Shown in pieces: positions 57,361 to 64,000 of a DNA stretch of 64,000 nucleotides. A program made the position numbers and the translations under genes. A model generated the notes under the pieces. It had not been told where the DNA came from. It worked only from the letters and a program-made list of their open reading frames with translations, and searched no databases. The first letter of the stretch is position 1; every line of letters begins with the position of its first letter. This DNA is from Promicromonospora thailandica. GTDB lineage: Bacteria > Actinomycetota > Actinomycetes > Actinomycetales > Cellulomonadaceae. The stretch spans positions 1-64,000 of the forward strand of contig NZ_JAMTCS010000009.1 of assembly GCF_024171955.1 (NCBI RefSeq), given 5' to 3'.

Positions 57361-57630
57361 TCACGACGGCGGGCGCCCGCCGTCGTGGCTCCAGGCCGGC
57401 TTGCCGCCGGCCGCCGTCGACGTGATGGTCGTGCCGATCACGAGGAACCGCGCCTCCCCCTCGGCCTTCGGGCAGTGCTCGACCCCGCGCGGGACGACGA
57501 AGAGGTCGCCCGGCCCCAGCACGACGTCCCGGTCGCGGAGCTGCACCGTGAGGCTGCCGCTGACGAGCAGGAACGTCTCGTCCTGGTCGTCGTGGGAGTG
57601 CCACGTGGTCGAACCGATGCCCTTGGCCAC
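57361..57630 (-). CDS. cupin-domain protein, shortened N-terminus
   Basis: This 89-residue cupin has metal ligands in TTWHSHDDQDETFLL (His, His, Glu) and VPRGVEHCP (His), which are complete. Similar stand-alone cupins have about 25 more residues at the N-terminus. Upstream codons still read TVAEANGSLFKVAKG in frame, but no start codon occurs there before a TGA. Translation can begin only at the GTG at 57630, inside the first strand. It may be a truncated gene or use an unusual start. Confidence 0.65.
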   Translation of the reverse strand: MAKGIGSTTWHSHDDQDETFLLVSGSLTVQLRDRDVVLGPGDLFVVPRGVEHCPKAEGEARFLVIGTTITSTAAGGKPAWSHDGGRPPS

Positions 57631-57747
57631 CTTGAACAGGCTGCCGTTGGCCTCCGCGACCGTGCGCTGTGACGCGCGGCGGCTCGTCGTCCCCGGTCGG
57701 ACGGCGAGCCCGCGTCACACACCCCGTGCCGGTGCTGCGGTGACCGT

Positions 57748-58305
57748 CTACCGCGCGGTGAGAACCTGTGCCCACGGCTGGTCGATGTCGGCCAACCCCA
57801 GGACTGCTGCCACGTTGTCGAGCATCCCGGCGCCGAACCAGAGTCGCACGGCGTCGTCGTCCCCGAGCAGCTCTTGCATCGTCTCGACCTGCTTGGCGTA
57901 GCACCGGCGGACGGCCTCGCCGACGAGCGGCTCGCCCGCGGCGCAGTTGGCGTGCATGAGAAAGCGCAGGATGGTGCGGTCCGCGACGAGCGCGGCGTAG
58001 GCCTCGCGGGCGGCGCCCAACGCCTCGGACGAGCCGCCCCGGACCGACTCGCGTGCCCCCGGCGCGGGGGAGTGCTGGACCAGGGCATCGTTCATCACGA
58101 CGGACACGCGGTCGACCGCCGACGCGAACAGCGCTTCCTTGTTCGGGTACAGGCGGTAGAGGTACGGCTGCGAGATGCCGACGGCGTCGGCGATCTCGTG
58201 GGTCGTCGTGCCGTAGAAGCCCTTGATCGAGAAGCAGCGGATCGCAGCGTCCACGACGTTCCGACGTCGTTCGTCGCTCTTGGCGCTTGTACCGGCGGCG
58301 GGCAT
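57748..58305 (-). CDS. TetR-family regulator
   Basis: This 185-residue TetR repressor has HTH residues about 12-58: RRRNVVDAAIRCFSIKGFYG, TTTHEIADAVGISQPYLYRL, YPNKEALFASAVDR. The C-terminal helical domain has FLMHANCAAGEPLVGEAVR and is ligand-specific. It lies 25 bp after the SnoaL-like gene on the same strand and so probably shares its promoter, acting as an autoregulated pair. Confidence 0.9.
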   Translation of the reverse strand: MPAAGTSAKSDERRRNVVDAAIRCFSIKGFYGTTTHEIADAVGISQPYLYRLYPNKEALFASAVDRVSVVMNDALVQHSPAPGARESVRGGSSEALGAAREAYAALVADRTILRFLMHANCAAGEPLVGEAVRRCYAKQVETMQELLGDDDAVRLWFGAGMLDNVAAVLGLADIDQPWAQVLTAR

Positions 58306-58330
58306 GATCAGCAGTCAATCACGGCAGCGC

Positions 58331-58804
58331 TCAGCGGCCGAAGCTCACGCCGGGGCTGGTGTGGGCCGGCTCCTCGTCGGGTGTGAGCGCCTCGATCGCC
58401 ACCAGTGGGTTCCAGTAGTCCAGGTAGTGGGTGATCAGGCCGTCGTCGTCGGTCCGGACCACGGAGATGCAGACCTGCTCGTACGGCTTGCCGGTCGGCA
58501 GCGCCGTGCCCGTCGAGCGGAACTCCGCGACGACGAGACCCGGATCGACCGTGTCATGGAAGACCAGGTCGACGAACTTCACGTCGAAGGTCTCAGGAAA
58601 GTTCTTCATGTGCGCCAGCAGCGCCTCGTGGCCCTCCACGCGCCGTGGCACCCCGGTGGGCGCGTACGGGAACTCGAGCACCGCGTCCGGGGCGAACAGC
58701 CGCACCCACTCCTCGGTGCGTCCCTCGGCCGTCAGGCGCAGGTGAGCGGCCACGGCGTGCTGTGCGGCGGCCCGGCGGGTTGTGATCTCGTGCTCGGCAG
58801 ACAT
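58331..58804 (-). CDS. SnoaL-like/NTF2-fold protein
   Basis: This 157-residue protein has the NTF2 fold: AVAAHLRLTAEGRTEEWVRL, FAPDAVLEFPYAPTGVP, then EQVCISVVRTDDDGLITHYL and DYWNPLVA. Members include polyketide cyclases, ketosteroid-isomerase-like enzymes and small binding proteins; the reaction is unknown. It is transcribed ahead of a TetR regulator. The upstream region is AT-rich, with TTAGGTTATAGG and CACTAATAG, a probable promoter and operator. Confidence 0.82.
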   Translation of the reverse strand: MSAEHEITTRRAAAQHAVAAHLRLTAEGRTEEWVRLFAPDAVLEFPYAPTGVPRRVEGHEALLAHMKNFPETFDVKFVDLVFHDTVDPGLVVAEFRSTGTALPTGKPYEQVCISVVRTDDDGLITHYLDYWNPLVAIEALTPDEEPAHTSPGVSFGR

Positions 58805-58952
58805 CTCGACCTCTTCTATTAGTGATTGACCTATAACCTAACACGCCGTCGCGCACGGGGTCGCGGAGGACCGGATCCTCCAGGAGAGAGATCAGCGCGC
58901 GTGTGTGTGGCCGCCGACCCGAGGTGGTCCTGGCCGTTCCGGCGCGGTCCCC

Positions 58953-59930
58953 TCAGGCGTCGACGGTCAGCACGATCTTGCCGCGGGTGCGACCCGTCTC
59001 GCCGAGCTCGTGCGCGCGGCCGACCTCCTCGAGGGGGAAGGTCCGGGCCACCTCGACCCGCACCTCGCCGGCGTCGATCAGCTCGGCGATACGCGCGAGA
59101 GCGGGGGCGTCCGGCTCGACGAGGAACGCGGTCGCACGACCGCCGGCCTCCGCGACCGCTGCGGCGAGCTCCTCGGACACGCCGCCGGGCACGGCAACGA
59201 TGATGCCGCCCGGGCGGAGCGTGCCGGCCAGCCGCGGGCTCTCGTCGCCGCCGACCAGCTCGACGATCGCGTCCATGTCCGTGATCCGGGTCTCGTACCC
59301 GGCGTCGTGGTAGTCCACCACCTCGTCCGCGCCGAGCTCACGCAACCACTCGTGGTTCGCCGCGCTCGCGGTCGCCACGACGTGTGCGCCGAGGTGGCGG
59401 GCGAACTGGACCGCGAAGTGCCCCACCCCGCCGGCCCCCGCGGTGATCAGCACGCGCTGCCCCGGCTGCAGGTGCAGGGTGTCGACCAGCACCTGCCAGG
59501 CCGTGAGGGCCGCGAGCGGCACGGCCCCGGCCTCGGCGTGGCTCAGCGACGTCGGTGCGAGGGTGAGCTGGCGCGCCGGCGCGGTGACGTACTCGGCGTA
59601 CGCGCCCGCCGAGCGCGGGAACCACGGCATGCCGTAGACCCGGTCACCGACGGCCAGGGTCGTGACCCCGAACCCGACCTCCTCGACGACGCCGGCCACG
59701 TCCCAGCCGAGCACGAAGGGTGGCTCGCCGAGCACGTCGGCCATCCCGTGCCCTTCCCGGGTCTTCCAGTCGACGGGGTTGATCCCGGCGGCGTGGACGC
59801 GGACGAGAACTTCGGTGGGGAGCGGCATGGGCCGGGGGACCGTCTCGACCGCGAGGACCTCGCCGCCGCCGAGGCGGTGCTGGACCACAGCGTGCATGGT
59901 GCTGTTCTGCGTGCTGTTCTCTGGAGGCAT
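58953..59930 (-). CDS. zinc-less MDR-type NADPH:quinone oxidoreductase
   Basis: This is a medium-chain dehydrogenase/reductase of the quinone-oxidoreductase branch, 325 residues from ATG 59930. It has LVRVHAAGINPVDWKTREG, GWDVAGVVEEVGFGV and the cofactor motif VLITAGAGGVGHFAVQFARH, but no structural or catalytic zinc ligands. ATG 59897 (MHAVVQHRLGG) is an equally good start; neither has a clear ribosome site. It is divergent from an AraC-type regulator 70 bp away that probably controls it. Confidence 0.88.
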   Translation of the reverse strand: MPPENSTQNSTMHAVVQHRLGGGEVLAVETVPRPMPLPTEVLVRVHAAGINPVDWKTREGHGMADVLGEPPFVLGWDVAGVVEEVGFGVTTLAVGDRVYGMPWFPRSAGAYAEYVTAPARQLTLAPTSLSHAEAGAVPLAALTAWQVLVDTLHLQPGQRVLITAGAGGVGHFAVQFARHLGAHVVATASAANHEWLRELGADEVVDYHDAGYETRITDMDAIVELVGGDESPRLAGTLRPGGIIVAVPGGVSEELAAAVAEAGGRATAFLVEPDAPALARIAELIDAGEVRVEVARTFPLEEVGRAHELGETGRTRGKIVLTVDA

Positions 59931-60000
59931 GCGGCCAGCATCGTGCGGCGCGGAATCCGGGAGTAGTAGCCGAAAGGACGTCGGGCGTAACATTCTGGCC

Positions 60001-60972
60001 ATGACGCACCTCGTCGCCGTCCTTGCCCTTGACGGCGTGATCCCGTTCGACCTGGGGATCCCCGCGCGCGTGTTCCGCGAGGCGTACGACGCGGACGGTG
60101 CGGCCCTCTACAGCGTGTCCACGTGCTCGCTCGGCGGGCGCCCGGTGCGCACCAGCCAGGACTTCGCCATCACCGTCGAGCACGACGAACAGCTGCTCGC
60201 GCAGGCGGACACGGTGGTGGTCGCGACGCAGGAGCCGACGCCGGAGCTGCTGGCCACCGGCACGCTGCCCGACGAGGTCCTGGCCGCGCTCCGGCTCGTC
60301 CGGCCCGCCGCGCGGATCGTCAGCCTGTGCACGTCGGCGTTCGTGCTCGCGGCGGCCGGTCTGCTCGACGGCCGGACCGCCACGACCCACTGGAAGCTCA
60401 GCGGGGCGTTCGGCGAGCTCTTCCCGCACGTGTCGGTCGATCCCGACGTGCTGTTCGTCGACAACGGCCAGGTCCTGACCTCCGCCGGCGGTGCCGCCGG
60501 GATCGACCTCTGCCTGCACCTGGTCCGGCGCGACCACGGCGCCGAGGTCGCCAACGGCGCGGCGCGGCGCTGCGTCGTCGCCCCGTGGCGGGACGGCGGC
60601 CAGGCCCAGTTCATCGAGCACCCGCTGCCGGTCGACCCGGACTCGTCGACCGCGGGGGCACGCGCCTGGGCGCTCGCCCATCTCGACGAGCCGATCGGCC
60701 TGCTCGAGCTGGCCCGGCACGCGAACATGAGCGTGCGGACCTTCTCGCGCCGGTTTCGCGCCGAGGTAGGGGAGAGCCCGGCGCAGTGGCTGATCCAGCG
60801 CCGGGTGGACAGCGCGCGACGCCTGCTCGAGACGTCGGACCTGACCGTCGACCACATCGCCGCGGCCGCCGGGTTCGGCAGCGGGACGCTGCTGCGCAAG
60901 CACTTCCACGCCACGCTCGGTGTGGCGCCCGGCGCCTACCGCCGCACGTTCTCCGCGCCGGTCGGGACCTGA
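60001..60972 (+). CDS. GlxA-type AraC regulator with DJ-1/PfpI domain
   Basis: This 323-residue regulator has an N-terminal DJ-1/PfpI-like domain (about 1-170, with GVIPFDLGIPARVFREAYD and RIVSLCTSAFVLAAAGLLDG, in which Cys is at the nucleophile-like position). The C-terminal AraC DNA-binding domain has SVRTFSRRFRAEVGESPAQW, LIQRRVDSARRLLETSDLTV, AAGFGSGTLLRKHF. It is divergent from the quinone oxidoreductase. Its 3' end overlaps the remnant gene on the other strand. Confidence 0.92.
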   Translation: MTHLVAVLALDGVIPFDLGIPARVFREAYDADGAALYSVSTCSLGGRPVRTSQDFAITVEHDEQLLAQADTVVVATQEPTPELLATGTLPDEVLAALRLVRPAARIVSLCTSAFVLAAAGLLDGRTATTHWKLSGAFGELFPHVSVDPDVLFVDNGQVLTSAGGAAGIDLCLHLVRRDHGAEVANGAARRCVVAPWRDGGQAQFIEHPLPVDPDSSTAGARAWALAHLDEPIGLLELARHANMSVRTFSRRFRAEVGESPAQWLIQRRVDSARRLLETSDLTVDHIAAAAGFGSGTLLRKHFHATLGVAPGAYRRTFSAPVGT

Positions 60973-61250
60973 GCCGGCATCGCCAGCGCGTCGCCGTGGC
61001 GCTCCGCCGCGAGGTGCGTGGTGAGCTGCACGTGTCGGCTGCCGACGTGCAGGTCATGCCAGAAGCGCTGCAGCCCGCTGCCGGAGGCGTAGGGCCACCG
61101 GCCGGAGACGCGTACGTCACCGGCGACGCGTCGGCCCCGGCCGTGTGGGTTCCCCGCGCCGCACAGCCGGACGTCAGGGTCCGCGTAGAACTCGGTCAGC
61201 AGCTCCTTGGGCAGCAGCGGGGTGAAGGCCGCCTGCGCCTCGACGACCAT
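60936..61250 (-). pseudogene. acyl-CoA-dehydrogenase/flavin monooxygenase remnant (internal deletion)
   Basis: The minus strand reads AAFTPLLPKELLTEFYADPD, RRVAGDVRVSGRWPYASGSG and then directly LQRFWHDLHVGSRHVQLTTH before a TAG. The first two parts are the middle of an HsaA/DszC-like acyl-CoA-dehydrogenase-fold monooxygenase, and the third is its C-terminus. About 200 residues normally lie between SGRWPYASG and LQRFW, and the N-terminal domain is also missing. It is therefore a deletion remnant that still keeps a 104-codon frame. It overlaps the GlxA gene end by 37 bp. Confidence 0.68.
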
Positions 61251-61306
61251 CGTGGTACGGATTCGAAGGCGGTCGCCTCCAGTCCCGAGTCCCACGACCT
61301 GGCCGT

Positions 61307-62614
61307 TCAGCGGCGCCTGTGGGCCGTCTCCGAAGAGCTCACGGGCGTGTCCTTCCCTCTGGAGCTCCCTCTGGAGTGAAGCACCGCGACGACGCCGACA
61401 GCCGCGGGGAGAGCGAGCAGCGCACCGCAGAACACCAGCACCACGACGAGAAACGCCGACGCGACGGCGGCGGTGCCACGCTGCCGTCCGCGCAGGAGGC
61501 GGACGCCGGCCAGGGTGCCGACGAGCGTCACCGCCGCGAGCAGCGCGGAGGTGGCGCGGACCAGCCCGTCGAGCGAGAGGACACCGCCGAGGACCGGGGC
61601 CGTGACGACCAGGCAGCAGGCGGCGAGGAACGCCAGGCTGCGGCGCGGCTCGCGCCCCGGCCTCGTGCGGCCCACGAGCCACCGTGGCAGCGCCCGGTCC
61701 CGTCCGAGCGCCGCGCCCAGGCGGGCCCCGCCGGCCAGGTAGGCGTTGATGGCGCCGAACGTCAGCACCAGGGCCGCGGCGGTGGCCGGTACGGTCCCGG
61801 CGGTGCCGAACGCCCGCTGGAGCAGCGTGAGCAGCGGGGCCGGGTCGTGCCCTGCGGTGGGGCCCAGGACGCCGAGCGTGACGACCGACAGCCCCAGGTA
61901 CAGCACGGTGACCACGGCGAGGGCGAGTGCGGTCGCGAGCCGCAGGCCGCGCCCGGGGTCCGCGAAGTCCGCCGAGAGGTGGGTGGCCGCCTCCCAGCCG
62001 GCGAACGCGAAGAACAGCACGGTGGCCGCGACGCCGACGCCCGACCACCCGTGCGGGGCGAACGGCGTGAACGACTCGGGGCGCACGTCGCCGAGCGAGA
62101 CCGCGACGGTCACGACCAGGAGTGTCACCAGGACGCCGGCGGTCAGCACCTGGACGCGCCCGGTCGCGTGGAGGCCGACAGCGTTCAGGGCGAACGACGC
62201 CGCGAGCAGCCCGAGGCCGACCCCCGTGGCGAACCCGGGACCAGCACCCAGGGCGGCGGCGACGTAGTGGCCGCCCATCAGCCCGGCCGCCGTGACGCCG
62301 AGCGGCACGGCCGCCAGGAACCACCAGCTCGCCGCCGCGGCGATCCGTCCGTCGAAGGCGAGCGCCGCGAAGTGCGCCACGCCTCCACCGTCGGGATAGG
62401 TGCCGCCGAGCGCCGCGAAGGTCGCCGCGACGGGCACGCCGGCGAGGAGGAGCAGGGCCCACGCCAGCAGCGACGCGGGCCCGGCGGCGTCGGCGGCCAG
62501 CGTGGGCAGAGTCAGTGCTCCTGGCCCGAGGACGGCGCCGAGCAGCATGACCGATCCCGTCACGACGCCGAGCCCTCGGCGACCCTGCGGGCCCGGGCGA
62601 GCGTTCTCTTCCAT
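61307..62614 (-). CDS. APC-family amino acid permease
   Basis: This is a 435-residue transporter with about 12 hydrophobic segments and the amino acid-polyamine-organocation family pattern. Segment one holds GSVMLLGAVLGPGALTLPTLA, in which the unwound GxG region binds the substrate backbone. FFAFAGWEAATHLSADF is the conserved helix six motif. The frame is open upstream to 63001, but ATG 62614 begins MEENARPGP just before segment one. It is divergent from an Lrp/AsnC regulator that probably controls it. Confidence 0.87.
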   Translation of the reverse strand: MEENARPGPQGRRGLGVVTGSVMLLGAVLGPGALTLPTLAADAAGPASLLAWALLLLAGVPVAATFAALGGTYPDGGGVAHFAALAFDGRIAAAASWWFLAAVPLGVTAAGLMGGHYVAAALGAGPGFATGVGLGLLAASFALNAVGLHATGRVQVLTAGVLVTLLVVTVAVSLGDVRPESFTPFAPHGWSGVGVAATVLFFAFAGWEAATHLSADFADPGRGLRLATALALAVVTVLYLGLSVVTLGVLGPTAGHDPAPLLTLLQRAFGTAGTVPATAAALVLTFGAINAYLAGGARLGAALGRDRALPRWLVGRTRPGREPRRSLAFLAACCLVVTAPVLGGVLSLDGLVRATSALLAAVTLVGTLAGVRLLRGRQRGTAAVASAFLVVVLVFCGALLALPAAVGVVAVLHSRGSSRGKDTPVSSSETAHRRR

Positions 62615-62686
62615 GTACCGTCCTCTGTCGAATGGCCAAGCGATCGGCCTCAACGTAGGCAGAAGAACGGTGTGGCGGGACCTGTG

Positions 62687-62699
62687 CCGAACACTGTTC
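62687..62699. promoter_or_regulatory. candidate Lrp operator
   Basis: CGAACACTGTTCG is a perfect palindrome around a central C, 25 bp before the Lrp start, between the regulator and the divergent permease. A second weaker AGAACGGTGT lies upstream. Binding is inferred from position only. Confidence 0.5.
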
Positions 62700-62723
62700 G
62701 CCATCGTCGCTAGGATCCCGATC

Positions 62724-63185
62724 ATGGACGAACTTGATTCGGCGATCGTGCAGGCGCTCCAGCGCGATGCGCGGCAGACCAACCGGGACCTCGCCCGCCA
62801 GCTCGGCATCGCACCGTCCACCTGCCTGGAACGCGTGCGGCTCCTGCGGGCCCGCGGCGTCATCCGCGGGTACCACGCCGAGATCGACCCGGCGGCGCTG
62901 AACCGCAAGGTCGAGGCGTTCGTCTCCATCCGGCTGCGCCCGCTCAACCGCGACGTGATCGACAGGTTCAAGGCCGCGCTGATCGAGCTGCCCGAGGTCA
63001 TCGCCGTCTACGTGCTGGCCGGTGACGAGGACCTGCTCGCCCACGTGACCGCCCGGGACCTCGACCACCTGCACGCGTTCCTCATCGACCGGCTCAGCCG
63101 GCCCCGGGAGGTGGTCACCTTCCGGAGCCAGATCGTCTTCCAGAGCGCGCAGAAGCGGGTGCGCGAGCGTCTGCCCGGGGAATGA
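62724..63185 (+). CDS. Lrp/AsnC-family regulator
   Basis: This 153-residue feast/famine regulator has its HTH at residues about 4-55: DSAIVQALQRDARQTNRDLA, RQLGIAPSTCLERVRLLRAR, GVIRGYHAEIDPAAL. The C-terminal RAM effector domain includes VEAFVSIRLRPLNRDVIDRF and VYVLAGDEDLLAHVTA, which binds amino acids. It is divergent from the APC amino acid permease, a common arrangement in which the regulator senses the transported amino acid. Confidence 0.92.
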   Translation: MDELDSAIVQALQRDARQTNRDLARQLGIAPSTCLERVRLLRARGVIRGYHAEIDPAALNRKVEAFVSIRLRPLNRDVIDRFKAALIELPEVIAVYVLAGDEDLLAHVTARDLDHLHAFLIDRLSRPREVVTFRSQIVFQSAQKRVRERLPGE

Positions 63186-63197
63186 ACCGGGCGGGGG

Positions 63198-64000
63198 TCA
63201 CACGCCGTCGACCACGGCCCGGAGCTGCGCTCGCGCGGTGACTCCCAGGCGAGGGAAGGTCCGGTACAGGTGCGAGCCCACGGTGCGGGGGGAGATGAAG
63301 AGCCGCTCCCCGATCTCGCGGTTGGTGAGACCGCGGGCGGCGAGCCGGACGATCTCCTGCTGCTGGGGCGAGAGGTCGGCGAGCGCCTCGCTCGTCGCCG
63401 TGCCGACGTCGACGCCGGCGGCCCGTGACTCGGCCAGCGCCCGCTCGAGCCACGGCTCGGCGCCGAGGCGCCGGAAGGTCTCCAGCGCCTCGGCCAGCGG
63501 TGCCCGCGCCTCCGCCACGCGTCGCCGACGGCGGAGCCACTCGGCGAGGTCGAGCAGGGCCTGTGCGCGTTCGAACGGCCAGTGCTCGGTGACCGGTTCG
63601 GCCAGGGCGGCCCGGAGGTGCGGCTCGGCGCTCGCGGGTTCCGCCAGCAGCCCGCGAGCCCGGTGCAGGAGGGCGCGGAGCCGGGCCGAGGCGTCGTCGC
63701 CCAGCCGCCGCGCCGCGCTCTCGACGATCCCGGCGGCCTCCTGGCGGCTGCCGATACGCACCGCAGCGGCCGCGAAGTCGGCGAGGGCGGCGTAGGAGGC
63801 GTGGTAGTGCAAGGGGTCTCCGTGGGCGGTGAAGACGGTGCGCAGGTGGCGGTAGGCGGTCTCGTGATCGCCTTCCGCGGACGCGGCGGCGGCGAGCGCG
63901 CGCCGGGCGTAGACGGACACCGAACGGCTCTCGAGGGGATCGACGAGGGCGACGGCCCGCGCGGCCCGGGCCCGGGCGGCGCGGACGTCGCCGCGGAGTG
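63198..64000 (-). CDS. LuxR-family regulator, C-terminal part (cut by window end)
   Basis: The frame is open to the window edge, and at least 266 C-terminal residues are present. The last 65 residues form a LuxR/GerE HTH: LADLSPQQQEIVRLAARGLT, NREIGERLFISPRTVGSHLY, RTFPRLGVTARAQL. The upstream part is helical TPR-like repeat sequence (AEPHLRAALAEPVTEHWPFE). This pattern fits the C-terminal end of a large ATP-binding LAL regulator whose AAA-like domain would lie beyond the window. Confidence 0.85.
   Translation of the reverse strand, partial: LRGDVRAARARAARAVALVDPLESRSVSVYARRALAAAASAEGDHETAYRHLRTVFTAHGDPLHYHASYAALADFAAAAVRIGSRQEAAGIVESAARRLGDDASARLRALLHRARGLLAEPASAEPHLRAALAEPVTEHWPFERAQALLDLAEWLRRRRRVAEARAPLAEALETFRRLGAEPWLERALAESRAAGVDVGTATSEALADLSPQQQEIVRLAARGLTNREIGERLFISPRTVGSHLYRTFPRLGVTARAQLRAVVDGV

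Noticed and set aside
1-64000. tRNA, rRNA, CRISPR array, phage or transposase genes
   Set aside because: I looked for them and found none. The long inverted repeats have no transposase beside them within the window.

Overview
The window is very GC-rich, densely coded DNA from a soil-type actinobacterium. GTG and TTG starts are common, Shine-Dalgarno sequences are purine-rich, and there are many secreted multidomain glycan enzymes, a DtxR/IdeR-type iron box, MmyB-like XRE regulators, CE1758/CE1759-type flavin monooxygenase genes and a Trp leader peptide ahead of a fused TrpE-TrpG. My best guess is a member of Micrococcales such as Promicromonosporaceae (Cellulosimicrobium, Isoptericola or Promicromonospora-like). 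That placement is inferred from gene content, not tested. I saw no rRNA, tRNA, CRISPR array, prophage or intact insertion sequence.

Layout. 1-2.5 kb: exporter ATPase, atypical SDR and its divergent TetR with twin operators. 2.7-6.9 kb: iron-siderophore ABC operon (ATPase, lipoprotein, fused double permease) behind an iron box. 6.9-16.5 kb: TPR protein, PoxB-like enzyme, toroid-fold protein, two regulator/aldo-keto reductase divergent pairs, a methyltransferase and a decayed MerR gene. 16.5-27.7 kb: glycan degradation, with a secreted GH87-type alpha-1,3-glucanase, GH36 alpha-galactosidase and Tat-exported GH78 rhamnosidase. 27.7-34.4 kb: GlcD-like oxidase, ArfB, a 27-residue peptide gene with its own promoter and terminator, NUDIX, a secreted protein, and a two-component flavin monooxygenase with a divergent MarR. 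34.4-38.1 kb: LLM oxidoreductase and an attenuated trpEG-marR operon. 38.2-51.2 kb: what looks like one regulon, described below. 51.3-64 kb: acetyltransferase, DnaQ-BRCT exonuclease, peptidase S51, YdcF, BBE oxidase plus chorismate mutase, stress-type regulators, an APC permease with Lrp, and the end of a LuxR regulator, mixed with several gene remnants.

The most interesting unit is 38.2-51.2 kb. A minus-strand operon encodes three exported proteins: a PA14/beta-propeller/CBM/DUF1080 fusion, a TIM-barrel sugar isomerase/epimerase-like protein, and a sugar-dehydrogenase-like propeller with PKD domains. Next to it is a LacI regulator, and beyond that a plus-strand operon for an NMT1-type ABC importer plus a Gfo/Idh/MocA oxidoreductase. 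The two operons share an identical 26-bp operator-like sequence at their promoters. The enzyme families match the known oxidation-elimination-hydration-reduction route for glycoside cleavage through 3-keto sugars, but here the cleavage steps appear to take place outside the cell.

The window also holds several unrelated families of long intergenic palindromes. They include a 64-bp perfect palindrome, an 84-bp two-motif hairpin and a pair of about 120-170 bp hairpins on either side of the rhamnosidase gene. There are also deletion remnants of MerR, LarE, CGNR and acyl-CoA-dehydrogenase-type genes.
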